A stretch of DNA of 64,000 nt. It comes from Bactrocera neohumeralis. Lineage: Eukaryota > Arthropoda > Insecta > Diptera > Tephritidae. The position numbers and the translations under genes were made by a program. The notes under the pieces are model-generated. The model searched no databases. It saw only the letters and a list, made by a program, of their open reading frames with translations, and was not told where the DNA came from. Every line of letters starts with the position of its first letter. Position 1 is the first letter of the stretch. The stretch covers positions 78,986,163 through 79,050,162 of the forward strand of contig NC_065921.1 in NCBI RefSeq assembly GCF_024586455.1, in the 5' to 3' direction. Positions 26,630-41,000 of this stretch are shown here, in pieces.

Positions 26630-28480
26630 AAACCGCCCTAATGCTTGGTAAGAGTCAATTTAGAACTTTATTTATACACTTTCATTAACACATGTTTATA
26701 CTCTAAATGCATTCGCCACAAAATTTGCACTATTTACATATTTTGTAGTTTATTTACATTGCATTACATTGCATATACACACATTAACATTTCCCCATTG
26801 GCAAATAATGAAATGTCAAAATGTTACTCATACGCCCCAACGACACAATTGCATGCGCTACCTGCGGCTGCTGATTGCCATAAAACACGCAAAACTCTGC
26901 ATAACAAATGCAAGCAACTGCAGCTTACAATAATCCGTTATTGTTATAGCATACTGTTTTTTGCCCTTTCCTTTTGCGCACATACATACATAATACTTTA
27001 TTTATATTATTACAATTTCTTATGGAATGAAAAATCCTTTTAAAAAACATTTCAACAATATACTTAGAATTAGGAGTGGCTTTCATGCTTGTGTGTTTCC
27101 TTGAATACATTTATAGAAACAGATCGACTTTTGGAAGGCTAAGCTGTAAAATACACACAAATTTACAACTGTATGTGTACATGTACAGTTATTTGTGCGC
27201 ATAAAGCCCCAGCGAGCAGCTATAATAATGGTTGCAAAACCACAAAGTGTAACAAAAAGCAACAAGTAAGCGCACAGCAGTACACTTTGCCGCAGCAGCA
27301 GGCGTAGTAGCAGCGCGCAGCAGCAGAAGCTGGCATAAGAGCAAGAGGTGCAGCGGCAGAGGTAAAAGGCCATCAAGGCTACGTACAAGTATTAAAAATA
27401 TATGCTACACAAATAACTAGCACAGGCACAAACCCCAGCAGCTATATACACACATACATATGTATAAACATGCACGTACATGTACGGACAGGTTGCTTTT
27501 ACCGCAAGCAAGCAGGATTGCTGCAGAGGTGGGCCGAATCGTACAAGTGTACAAAGCCCTGCAATGCTGATAATAAAAAACATGAACAGTAAAATGTGAA
27601 CACCGAAAAAATTAATACACACATATACTTATATATATATATATGTACATATACATATGTATATGTATAACAACTACTTATGTATACGCCACAACGCCAT
27701 GGAACGGGCCGTTTCGCCTTTACGCTACCAAGTAAGCGGCTTGTAAGCACACACACACACACACATACGCATAAAAAACCACTGGACTACATTCTCAGGG
27801 CTAGGTTAGGCGGCGAAGTGAGCTCAACAAGGCCAGTTGCTGGCAGCGCCTGTGCGAGAGCGCCGCGCGGCGAATTTGTGACACAGTACGCCAACAATGC
27901 ATAGCAGCCAAGTGGTATTGTATGCGAAAAATGACGCATAAAAACAGGCAGACAACAAGTAGGTTTCGTGTGATAACGCGCAAGCGACGCTTGCTCGGTG
28001 GGAGGGGGGTGGCGTGCGAGCGCATGCTGGTTTTTCGTGCAGTTCAACCAGAGAACATAAAACATTTTAATGTTCTCTGGTTCAGCACTCGACCCGAGCC
28101 ATGGCTGGCGACGCGCACAATGGTTGACTGGCGCAAAGAGGTCGCCGTCGCCGCCGCCGTTGAGCGCCAAACGGTTCTGCACAACCTGAAACGGTTCGGA
28201 AAAGGCGCTGATAGCGCGAAAAGTGAAGACAACTCAGAATTGTGTGTGTTTGTGTGTCGTGTTGAAAAACGTTGCATTGCGTACGAAAAGTTGCAGATAT
28301 ACATAAGTATATGGTGTGTATATGCTTAAGTCTTTTTGCTGTAGTGTTGGTGTATGCTGTTTCATGCCTTTTGCGTCGCCGCTGAGTGTGAGCGGTCCTT
28401 TTTTAATTGCTATATGTATTATGTACATATTAATGTTTTATTTCTCTGTAGGTATGAGCGCATCAAGGTCCAATTCTGCA
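26630..28480. other. Gene-free stretch with GC-richer CpG patch at 27.8-28.2 kb
   Basis: Microsatellites at 27640-27670 (TATATACATATG) and a (CA)11-like run at 27748-27767. The 27.8-28.2 kb patch is GC-rich for this window and contains long open frames on both strands (135 aa on plus, 131 aa on minus). Neither resembles a known family and they overlap antisense. The patch could be a promoter or 5' exon of an unrecognised gene. Confidence 0.35.
28046..28082. repeat. Perfect 13-bp inverted repeat (hairpin)
   Basis: Arms AACCAGAGAACAT (28046-28058) and ATGTTCTCTGGTT (28070-28082) are exact complements around an 11-nt loop AAAACATTTTA, which could pair further with a one-base bulge. It lies in the CpG-richer patch. 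Its function is unknown. Confidence 0.85.
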
Positions 28481-28489
28481 TATTTTTAA

Positions 28490-30880
28490 TGATAGCATGG
28501 AGTGTATGAAGAAGTGAGGTTAGCACTATTTTTAGTTATGAACCGAACTTAGTTTTATTTTAAATAAATTATTTGTGGTGAATTTAGGTTATGTTTTTAG
28601 TATTAAAAAGAGTATATATAAACAATTATAATAAATAAAAACATAGTGAAAATAAGCAAAAATTATTTTAAAAAATTATAATAAATCTTTCAATATTACT
28701 TCGGTTTTTTATAAAAAAAGTTTAAAAGTTTTTTCTGCTCTTTTTAAATTTTTTTTAATAAAATATTTACAGAGAATTTAGTTAAATTTTTAAAATTAAA
28801 AAATAAAAAAAAATATTTCAAAAAATTATAATAAATATTTGTTTTATTTTTTTTTAAGTTTTTTTAAATAAAATACTAAAAACTACGAACCTAACTTTTA
28901 TTTAAAATAAAATATTTGCAGTGAATTTAAGTTAAGTTTATAAAATAAAAAAAAATTAATTTAAAATATTATAATAAACACTATTTTCTATTTTTATTAT
29001 TTTTTGCATAAATTTGTTTTTAAATAATAATTATTTTTTTATTATTTTAATTGTATTATCAAGTTTTTTTGTTAAAGTATTAATTTTTTCTGTTATTTTT
29101 AACTATGCACCTTACATAATTTTATTAAAAATAAATTATTTGTAGTGGATTTAACTTAAGTTTTTAAATTTAATAAATATTAAAAAAAAAATATTTTAAG
29201 AAATTATAATAAATATTTTATAATATTTAAAAAAATATTTAAGGAAATTTTAATAAATATTTTTTTATATTATGCGTAAATTTGTTCCTATTTAATTATT
29301 ATTTTTAATTATTTTAATTTTATTAACTGTTTTATTTTTTATGAAAGATTAATTTTTTCTGTTTTTTTTTTAATTGCGCACATAATTTTAATTAAAAAAA
29401 ATATTTGAAGTGTACTTTAGTTGAGTTTTTAAAATTAATAGATATTAAAAAAAAAATTATTTAAAAAAAATAAATATATCTTTGTTTTTATTATTATTAT
29501 TTTTCGTTTTTGCATAAAATTGTTTATATTTATTTATAGTTTTTTATTATTTTTTTTTATGTTATCAAGTTTTTTTTATAAAAATAATTTGCACCTTACA
29601 TAATTTGACTTAAAATAAATAATTTGAAGTGAATTTAAGTTAAGTTTTTAAAATTAGTTAATAATAAAAAAAATTATAGTAAATAATAACACTATTTTTA
29701 ATTATGTATAAATAATATAATTTTTTTCCAAATAAATTTTTGATTTCTTAAATCTTTCTGCTTTTTTATTATAAATTATTTGTCGTTTAAACACGTTTTA
29801 AAAAATAATAATTAAAATATTAACAAACAAAATTACATATAAGAAATAAAATTGCAATAAACTATTATTTTTTTATTTTTAAGACTATATTACTATTTTT
29901 TTAATATTTTTATTTTTTATATTTTTCTATTATTATTACTTTTAAGACAATATTGCTATTTTTTTAATTTTTATTTTTTATGTTTTTTATTGTTATTATT
30001 TTTAAGACTATATTACTATTTTTGTTTTAAATACATTTTATTTTTTATGTTTTTTTTATTACATTTTTATACTAAAAATGTCAAAAACTATAATTAAAAA
30101 ATATTTTTTAAAACATTTATGTTAAAAATCTATTATTATTTATTAATAAATACGTATCCTAATAATTTTTTAAATCTTACAATTAAATTATGCTTTTTAC
30201 TTAACGTTTACAATAAGTAAGCTTATATTATCTATATATTTTTTATAAATAATTTTTTTTTAATAAATAATGTATGTTTATTGAATTGTATGTTATATTA
30301 AAATTTTACTTTTATTATAATATTTTATATTATATTTTTTATTTATTTTTATTTTGAATACTTACACATGTACATATGTACATATATACATATGTATATA
30401 CATATGTATGTTTGTAAAATAATATTTCAAAACAATTTTTTATCATATTTATAGTAAAAATCTTGTATTATTATTATAAATAATTTAATTTTTTTAATTC
30501 TTAATCTATCTTATAATTCTTAAAATAATTTTATTTCATAATATTTTTAAATAAAGTAAACAAAAAATATTATATTTTAATTGTTATACGTAAACAATGG
30601 TCTTTTTTTTATTCGATTTTTATATTGAATATGTAAAACTATATTTTTTTTATTTTTTTTTGTAATGGTTTTAGTATTTATACACATATATAAATATTTT
30701 TAAATTAATTATTATTTTTTATTATTTATAATAATTATTTTTATGGTAATAAATAATAATAAAATAATAATAAATACCAAATATTATTTTGTTCATACTT
30801 TTACTAGTATTTATACTAAAATATACTTATTTCTGTTTATATTTACTATATATGTACATACATACATACATATGTATATG
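28490..30880. repeat. 2.3-kb A/T-only low-complexity block
   Basis: This block has very low GC. Segments such as GTGAATTTAAGTTAAGTTTTTA recur at about 28578, 28784, 28920, 29150, 29405 and 29628, spaced roughly 130-260 bp. The block therefore looks like an eroded tandem array built on a TTATTTGTAGTGAATTTAAG-like core. TATG microsatellites sit at 30365-30412 and 30848-30885. Confidence 0.7.
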
Positions 30881-30889
30881 TATACACAC

Positions 30890-32018
30890 GTTGCCTTCCT
30901 CATCTCTAATTTTGTTTTAATTACTCCTTTTTGTTAGTTCAATATTTTCTCTATTACCTGCACTTCTCCTCATTAAATTTATTTTCAAAAATAAATAATT
31001 TGCATACCAAAATCACATACTGCAATTGCGTTTATTTACTTACACCTTCTCCTTGACGTATCCTGTTTACCTTTTGCTCGCTAACACTTTTACAGATGCA
31101 GCTATACACATATACATACATATGTGTGTGCACACATACATAGCTACAACAAAAGTCACACAGCCGAAATTTCTATTTTTAAAAGCGAGCGCCGCATTTA
31201 AGGGGTGCGCCTTTCCGGGGAAGTGGCAACATTTGCTTTTGTTGTTGTACTTTTGCAGCAAGTCTGCTTCAACAAGGCATACGCATATGATTGTTGCTGG
31301 AATATCGATAAAACTTTTGGACACGCATTGCACGCTACGCTCAACGCAAAGACGTCGCTAATGTGGCAGACAGGTTTAATTACAACTGGTCGTAAAATGA
31401 GCTTTTATTATAATGATTTATAGATAAATTTATACATGAGATATATAAAACATACCCTTATGTTAAAATATTCATAATTTATTCAAGTATAAAATGTATG
31501 GGTGCTCAGCTGATGGGTCAGCTGTTGATCAACGAAACATTCACCAAAAGCTTCAAAAATTTAAAGTTGCAATTGTGATTTAACAATTTATTATTTTTGA
31601 AAAATAATAAGCAAATTAGCAATGGTTAATATTTTTTTATTTTAAAAGAGAGCATATTCTTTCTGCAGAACTTTCGGCATAACAAAAAACTTGTAAATGG
31701 AAGTTATCCATAAATTTGGCCAAAAATTACATATAAAATTAATATTTCTATATCTTAAGCAATATTTTCATTATTTGTAGTTGTTATAGTTTATTTTTTC
31801 CAAATTTTATTGTTTTCTTTCAATTACTATATTAATTTTCTAAAATATTTATTTTAAATAAACACTATTGTGAATGCGTTTACAGCAAAAAGCAGCATTG
31901 CAAATTTTCCAATAAGAAACAGCCGTTCGCACATATGTTCATTTTTAAACACAACAAAAAAGTCAAACAGAAAATTATTTGACAGCGAATAGTTAAGACA
32001 AAGCAGAAAACAAAAAAA
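30890..32018. other. Intergenic region upstream of Ecm29
   Basis: Contains a CATA/TATG run (about 31105-31140) and a TCAGCTGatgggTCAGCTG direct repeat (about 31507-31525), i.e. two E-box-type CAGCTG sites 12 bp apart. The last ~100 bp before the ATG at 32019 are the likely Ecm29 leader. No TATA box is evident. Confidence 0.4.
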
Positions 32019-35000
32019 ATGTCATCAACACCAGCTGAAGAAATTGGTAAGAAATTGCCTTTTAATTAATTTAAACCTATATAAAATCAAAATTAGACAT
32101 TAAAAACACAACTAGAATAGATATTCATACATTTAATAATTGTTTTATAGAATTACTGGAGCGTGTGCTATTGCGTTTGGGCTGTGCCGACAGTGATGAA
32201 AAGTTGGAGGCTATTGTGGGACGCTTTTTGACGCCGGTCATATTGAAAATCTCCTCACCGCATGATGCGGTGCGCACAAAGGTCTAAAACATGACTATAC
32301 ATTTTTCTTAAAAAACACGCTTAATTACACATACTTCTCTTTCGGTAGGTCGTTGAAGTGCTGACACATATTAAGCGCAGAGTCACTTCACGCCCCTTGG
32401 TGCAAATACCAGTTGAAGCGCTATTAGATCAATACTCTAATGCGGGCAATTCACCATTTTTGCTCAATTTTGCTATAATTTTCATAACAATGGGTTTTCC
32501 GCGTCTCAGCATAGAGCAACAGAGCGCACTGGTGCCTAAAGTGCTAGTCTGCGAAGAAAAGCTGGAGAATTATCGTGATAAGTAAGTGTTTATTGAATTT
32601 AAAATAAAGATATTGAGTATACTTCTTCCATTTTTTATTAAATATATTTTCATTCTCTTAGACTCTTTATGCTCGTATTGCCAATTTTGGGCGACATAAA
32701 GCTACCAGATGATCCAGCGCGTGTGAACGAAGTCTTGAAGTTGGACGACAAGCCCACAGTACGTAAGAATTTTCTACAATTGCTACAAGACGTCTTGCTG
32801 CTACCCTATGGCGTTACACAAGAGCAAGATGTGCTACCACCTGGCATGAGTTTTTATTCGTTTAAACGCGCTGCCGTTAGTAATTGGAAGGCTGAAGAGC
32901 TGGAGAAGGTTTGACACAGTACAATATGCAAAATAACATGAATTGTTATTTTTAACCTCTCTTTAGATTAAGAAAGGCATAGTGCGCCTGATTTGCGCTG
33001 GCCTCTTTAAGGACGTCGAATCGTTTATCCTATTAGTGTTGGCATCCTCAGATACACGTTTCAGCGTTGCTACACCTGCCATAGCCGAGCTGAGCAAAGT
33101 GTGCACAGCAATTGATTTTGCAGATCCACAAATGACTGCGCCACTCTATACGCTCTTCTGTGGCAACAACAGTCAGGATGCTGAACGCAAGACAGCGCCG
33201 TGCTGTGCACGCGTGCGTCAAAAACTACTACAATACTTGATTAAATGCCGTGGTAAGGGCATAAATACGCCCAAAGGCATACAAGTCATATTCGAGGGTC
33301 TCTTTGGCGAGAATACAAATCAGAAGTGCAAAGTGTTGGCTCTACAATTCGCTGAGAATCTTATCAAGGAGTTAGTATTTAACCAACAAATCTTATAATA
33401 TTTTTTAAATAATTTTTTTTTATTATTTCTTTTATATTTTTTATTATTTTTGTTTTATTATTTTTTTAAATATTTTTTTATTACTTTTATATTTTTTTAT
33501 TTATTTTTATATTATTATTTTTATATTTTTTTATATATTTTTATATTATTATTTTTATATATTTTTTTGTAATTTATTTTTCTTGTTTTTTTTTATTTAT
33601 TTTATTTTTTTTTGTTTATTTTTTTTATTATTTTTTATTTATTTTTAATTTTTTTTATAATTTTTTTTATAATTTTTTTTTTATAATTTTTTTTATAATT
33701 TTTTTTATAATTTTTTTTATAATTTTTTTTATAATTTTTTTTTATAATTTTTTTTTATAATTTTTTTTTTTTAAACATTTTTTTTATAATTTTTTTTATT
33801 ATTTTTTTTATAATTTTTTTAAACATTTTTTTTTATAATTTTTTTATAATTTTTTTTTATAATATTTTTTTATAATTTTTTTTATAATTTTTTTTTATAA
33901 TTTTTTTTTATAATTTTTTTTATAATTTTTTTTTATAATTTTTTTTTATAATCTTTTTTTATAATTTTTTTTTATATTTTTTTTTTATAATTTTTTTTTA
34001 TTATTTTTTTTTATATTTTTTTTATTTTTTTTTTTATAATTTTTTTGATATTTTATTAAATTTTTTCAGTGGCCCAATTGCCATAGTGTCCAAAGTGGCA
34101 AAGGTACTGCTTACCGGTCTCATCAAAGTGAGCGGACGCGAATCGAACGAAGCACACGATGTGCAAAATGCTGGGCTCTCCGCTCTCGCACAATTAGCGC
34201 GCACCTGTCCGGAGGTCATAAATCAGGATTTGAAAGTGGTGCTCGCATTTTTCAATCATTTAGCCAATGCATCAGCTGATCTGCAATCGTCCATACGTGA
34301 TGCTTTGGTCGCCATGGCGCCGGCATTTGCTTGGAAGTCACAAAAGTCTGCCGAACAGGCGGAAAATCTCGAGGAGAATGTACAGCTAAGTGGACAACAA
34401 CATTTGCTATTGGCCATGCTGTCGGATAATGTCGAATCGAAGCAGCAGATCGTGCAGAATGCTACAAGCGTATTTCTCACCACTTGCTATCCCGAATATT
34501 ATGCGCCTGCGCGTCTCTTATTGCTGCTAATTGCTGGCGAGCGGTATGCTGCACACTTTTATGCAAACATTTGGTTATATTTTTATTATGTGTATATATT
34601 TTATATCCAGTAATCACTTGCACGACACCGTCACTACTTACTTGTATGGCGTTTCAAAGAAGGATCATGTTGACTATAACCTAATATACTCCGTGGAATA
34701 TGTGGAGCAACCAAAAGACGACTTCAATCAATTATCAACTGAACGCCGTCCGATTGTGTTGCCCAGCTTTAAAAGCATCATGCAACATGTTAGTCAAATG
34801 GCTGAAAGACGTTTGTTGAAGAATTATGGTTGCGAGACAATTAGTAATGTCAAATTGGCATTCTCTCAAACCGTCTACGAGGAGGTAAATAAAAAAAGAA
34901 GTTTTGTGAATCAAGAGTAATAATTGTTTTTGCTTATAGATATTGAACTACTTGCGCATCTGCCTTTGGTACTCAGCTGGCGCACGTGCCGCACCCGGCG

Positions 35001-38000
35001 ATGAGAAAGCGGCAGCCAAACTGAAGTCGTATATAGCCGAAAACTATGAAGAGAGCGAACAAAATGAACTGCATCAATATGTGTTGTTCGTTAAACGTTA
35101 TGTGGAGGCTAAACGAAGTGAGTAGCGTTGAGTAAACGGCCATCTCTCCGACCTTTCTCTCTTCCTCGCTGCACGGAACCTAACACTCTTTCCACTAAAT
35201 CCATAGCGACCATATTCACAAACTGGACGAAGGAGTACAGACTTGACCTTAATATTGCAGACAATGGCGTTAAGATTCCGACTCTTAATAACCCAAGAAT
35301 TTTAGGTGGCACTCTCGACAGCCTGTGATTCTTCACTCTTTGTAAGACCGCGATTATAGCCAAAGTACAGAGCCGCAACAAAATCCTCAAGCCACTAGCT
35401 GGTAGCACATGGGGAAAGTACAAAGAAACGTTGTTGGCAATATGCAAAGCAATCGGGCGGCCGGTCCATAACTACGCCGCACCCATATGCTCCTAGTTAA
35501 GGCGCATAATAAATTCCTCACCAAGCAATTCCTGCTGTGTTACTTTCGCAGATATCATGCCTGCAGTCACCTGCTTTGAACGGAATCGCTTCCTAGTAGC
35601 ATCATGAGGTCATTCCTCAACTACGTCGACGACGTCAAACAACACCTCGACAAGACTTCGAACGCAACTAACTTCCGACAAGCACTGACCGCCATTCAAA
35701 GTAGAGCCATTAACACCTTCACCGACTCCCTCTCAGTGAATGGCGTAGTACTACCACCCATTGTAGACGAAGAGCTCTACTTGCCGCGAGAAACGATAGT
35801 GACACTTGCGCAGCTTCGTTCTAAATACCGTAGCAGGTTAAACTCCTACTTATCCAGAATAGACCCTGACATATCAAATATATTTCCAGCGTGCAATGAG
35901 TCTCCGCATAACACTGGCCACCTCTTTGCAAGCCCTGCTAACTCTACTCCGTTGACACCTTCCTCCCGTTGGTCTGTCCCCGTCGAAACAGCATGTTTCA
36001 TGGGCTTACCGTTGGAAGACGTCGACGACAACTTATCTAATCTTTACCATCCTCATGGGGATTAGGTACCCGTTACAACAAGAACAAGTAGCATTGAGCG
36101 GAAAACACAAAGAAAAATAGAGCCCAAAATGCTAATAAGAAATGCTAACACAAGAAAAAATATTTACTTCGTCTGCGCTGAATTTTATACCCTTCATAGG
36201 TGCAAAAAGGGTATAAAACGATCTTCATCTTGATTTTGACGGTCAATTTGTATGGAAACTACATATGCCCGATCTGAACAATTCGTTCAAGAACTATAAT
36301 TCATGCCAAATTTCGTGACGATATTTTGTCACATAAACAAATTTTTTATACAAGAACTAGATTTTCAGTTTGTATGGCTGCTATATGTTATAGTTATACG
36401 ATATCGGCGAATCCGACAAATGTGTAATTTCTTAGTGAGAAAAAGTCGTATGCAAAATTTTAGATCGATACCCCATAAACTGGGTTACCATTTCGCGTAT
36501 TTACCCACAGACGAATATGGCAAAATCGATTTAGCTCGTCACACTGACCATTTATGTACATATCCGACGTTTCTTTCTTGTCAAACTTAATAAAATTACT
36601 CAAAAATTACTAAAATTTAATTTTTTTCAAAAAACTTTTATTCATTCAAATATATTTCTATAGCCGAGGTGAACTTGCTCTGCCTTTACGATTTACTAAA
36701 TGTTGCGCCCGAGCTGCTGACCCAATCGCACATGCATCTGCTTACACCACTCTCGAATTCTTTGAAGGATGTCTCGGAGACAATGCGTGCGCATGTGGCT
36801 CAGGTTTATGGTATACTCTTGGCTTTTGGCTGCAAGGACAAGGAGTTTGATGCACAAGTAAATAAAGGAAAAAAATATTTTTCATTAATTGTTCTTATAA
36901 ATTATGTTGATTTTAGATCAGCGAATGCCTCAGAGAGCTGCCACAAAAATCGCTAGAGAATAAGCATGGTTGGATGCTGGTCTTGGGTCACGCCTTCAGT
37001 CGTAAAATCGCGTTGTTAAAGGGCACATCAGCCAAGCAACTGCATGAATGGGATGTTTTCGTTAATACAGTCAAAGTTATAGGTAAAAAAATACGAATAT
37101 GAAAATATATATGAAATGGAGTGCGTGAATTTGTAAAATAAACATTTAACCGCATATAATTTTTACAGTTAAAATGATGCACGAATCACAGTGGCTGCTA
37201 GTTGCCGCTGCCGTCAAATGTATTTCGATGATCGGCAAAATGGCCATCATACCAAATGTCGAAGTGGAAATACTAGTGCCCGTCGCTGCCGACAAAAACG
37301 ACGATGACGACAATATTGAATACGAGAGTAGGTTGCGATACTCGCTCTTAGCTCCAAGTCTCACTTTTTTTTAATATAACTTTCCATTTTTCCGTTTAAC
37401 AGCCGCTAAAGCCTCTACGAAGCTTCTGATTTATCATGACATTTACACACTGTTGCGCAATGTTTCGGTGCGCGCACGCGTACGTGAGGATGCTGCGCGT
37501 TGTCTCGGCTATTTGGCCATTGGTGATGGTGAATTCTTTACACAACGCAATTTGGATAAGTTTTTGGCAATAATAAAGACGCAAAAAGATGTTGCTTTGA
37601 ATATTGCCATTTCGGAAGCTATGGTGGCCACACTGAACGGTTATGATATAAACGCTAGCGATGATTTTGCTAACAAACATAAGAGTAATCCGTATTGTAA
37701 TGATGAAATGTTTGAGAAATTTATGATGTCGCTGGTGCGTTTGGTGCCAGAGCCAAATGTGCATTCGAGACAGGTGAGTTTGGTGGTTTGTTTATAATTA
37801 AACATATATTTTAGTTTTGTGGTTAGTTGTGTCAACAATTCAATATTGTTTATGAGACAAGCGGTAAGATAGTTTAAAGCAGTGGCAAACCGACATAAAT
37901 GGCTAACTCATCACTTGTGATAAAAAACGATTAAAAACATAATTCACCACACGATGAAAAACTATAAAAAATTTATCCTGACTCTTGTAGTATAAAAAAA

Positions 38001-41000
38001 TAAAATTCACCACGCGTGGTGAAAAACTATAAATTAAAACGAGTTCAACGGGCGTGGTAAAAAATACAAAAAATCTAAGTCACCACTTTGGTGAAAAAAC
38101 TGTAAAATAAATCTAACTTACCACTCGTGTTGAAAGTATTATAAAACATCTAATTCACTAAGCGTGATGAAAAAACTAAAAAATCTATCCCACTTCTGTT
38201 GGTGAAAAGCTATAAAAAAGTGTAGTTCGTAATAAAAAGATAAAAGAAGTCTAACTCGCCACTCGTATTGAGAAACTTTATTTTAGACTTACACTATACA
38301 TTTTCAAACAAATTTTGACGATCTCTCTGAATACTTTTGCATTAAAGGACTTTAGCGTTGAAAAAAAGTTACAAAAATTGTCTTTCTCAAGTACTGGTAA
38401 ATTTGCTTAAATGGTTAACTTATGACTCGTGATGAAAAACTATAAAAAATTTAATTCACCACACGTGGTTAAATAAAAAAGTCTAACTCACCACTCGTGG
38501 TGAAAAAACTATAAAAGAATTAAACACCTTTTGTGGTGAAAAAGTTATAAAAAAATGTAATTCACCATTTTTTTGTTTTTCTTATTACACAGGCCTCATC
38601 AGTTTGGCTACTGGCTTTGATCAAAAATTGCAGCCACCGAGCAGCTGTGCTCAAGAATAAGGAAATCTTGCAATTTGCATTCACCGAACTGCTCTCCGAT
38701 GACAGCGGTAAGTTGTCAAAACACCTAAAAAGCAACTTGCTACATACTATTTTGGTTTCTTCCGTTGTAGAGTTCGTGCAAGATGTTGCCTCGCGTGGTT
38801 TGGGACTTGTCTACTCACTTTCGGATACCAACAGTCAAAATGATTTGGCCAATTCGCTTTTGGACCAATTGATCGGCGGTAAGCGACAAGTAAATAAGGT
38901 CAGTGAGGAAACGGAGCTCTTCGCCGAAGGCATGCTGGGCAAAACGCCTACTGGGTAAATATAAGTTTACTGAAAGAATGACGTAATGAATTAATAGAAA
39001 TTTAATTTTTAACACACAGTGGCAACATAACCACCTACAAGGAACTTTGCTCACTCGCTTCCGATCTCAATCAACCCGAAATGGTCTATCAATTCATGCA
39101 ATTGGCCAATCATAATGCCGCTTGGACCAGTAAACTGGGCGCTGCTTTCGGTTTGAAATCGATAAGCGCTGACTCGAAAGCCAAAATGCAACCCTATCTT
39201 GGCAAGATCATACCGCGTCTGTATCGCTACAAATACGATCCAACGCCGAAAATACAAAACTCAATGATTTCCATTTGGGATTCAGTCGTAAGCGATCCGA
39301 AAGAGTCGGTGGAAAAGTATTATTGGGAAATTTTGCGAGAAATATTGGACAATTTAACGTTCACCGAGTGGCGTGTGCGCATCGCTTGCTGTTTGGCAGT
39401 GCGTGATTTGCTCAAACGCCCGAATGGCTTGCGCTTGCGCAGTGATGAAAAGAGACTGGATGCCATACGGCAGAGTAAGGCTGAAAATGAGGCGAATAAA
39501 AGCGTCGCCAGCACACCTATGGAAGTTGGTAAGTTACAAAACTCGAAATTACGGTTATAAAGGAACGAAAATTTAGCAGTAGGCATGCCCGCCTTCCATT
39601 TAGAGATTCTTTTTCAAAAGTGTTAAAGCAGCAAGGTATTTTTATTCCGTCGTATAGTACCGTTATAATGAATATGTGTAAGCTTGTAAGTACAGTTAAG
39701 TAAAAAAGTTGCAAAAGCTGTTTCATTTCATCGTATAGTACCATTTGAACAGACTTCTCGATATATTTCACTATATATATGTATATATTTATATATATAC
39801 ATATATGTTAATTAAAACAAAAAAATTAAAAATAAATTTTAAACAACTATTATTTAAAAAAAATATTAAAAAAAATAATTTTTATTCTTTTAGTTATTTA
39901 AAAATTTAATAACAATCAAAATTTAAAAAAATTTATGCAAGAAAAAATTTTTTAAAGAACTAAAAAAATATGTAAGAAAAAAATAAATTAAAAAATTAAT
40001 AAGGAAATTAAAAATATGACAAAAAAAATAAATCGAATAAAAACAAAAAAACAATATGTATATATACATATGTATGTATACATATATTTATGAGTGTTAT
40101 TTAAAACACTTGCATTTCGCTCCAACTTCGCCTTTGCTTATCTTTATTATTATTATTTTTTTTGCTAATTTCGCCTTGTACTTTCTAGATGAAATACCCG
40201 AGCCGGAACTGCAAGAGCTGTGGGCGCAATTGTTTCGCGTCATGGACGACATACACGAGGGCACGCGTTTAGCAGCTCAAGGATCTGTTATGTTTCTGAG
40301 CAAGGTGTGTTAGAAGTTTTTTATAATTTAAATTTTTTTGGATTTTTTCAAGTTTTGGTTTTTAATTAAAAAATATTTTTTGTTTTTTTTTCTTATAATC
40401 TTTTTCCTTTTATTTTTTTACATATTTTTTTTAAATAATTGTTTTCTTTTTTTAATTTAAAGTATTTTTAAAATTTATTTGACTAAATTTTTTTTAAATT
40501 TAGTTTTATATTTTTATTTTTAGTCTTTAAAATTCTTTCTACTTCTTATTTTTTTATTTGCTTTATACAATTTTTTTATATTTCCTAAAGAAGTTTTTTT
40601 TTTTGCTTTTTACAATTTTTTTTATTATTTTTTAATTATATTGATATTTTTTAAATTGGATTTTTTTTAATTTTTAATTGTTTGATATTAATTTTTTGAC
40701 ATTTTTTTATTTATTTTTAATTTTGTTTTTGTAATTTTTAAATTAAAGTTGAAAAGTTATTTTGTTTGTATTATTTTTTTTTAAGTTTTTTGTTTGTTTT
40801 ATTTATTTTAGTTTGGTGTTATACAACTTTTTTAAATTTACATATATTTTTAGTCATATTTTTTTATTTAAATTTCTTTTTAACGTTTATTAGACTTAAT
40901 TTTTTTGTTATTTTTTAATTTTCTTTTAATTTTTTAATTACATTAATTTTTTTTAATTTTTAAAGATTTCTTGAATTTTTTTAAGTATACTATATAATAT

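Noticed and set aside
27787..28329. Overlapping 131-135 aa open frames on both strands as genes
   Set aside because: They are antisense to each other, have no recognised domain, and GC-rich DNA has few stops by chance.
35128..36065. Open frames inside Ecm29 intron 8 as extra Ecm29 exons
   Set aside because: They read as jockey-type ORF2, and skipping them joins exons 8 and 9 in frame.
37905..38580. CRISPR-like array
   Set aside because: Repeats are contiguous diverged units without unique spacers, in a eukaryotic intron.
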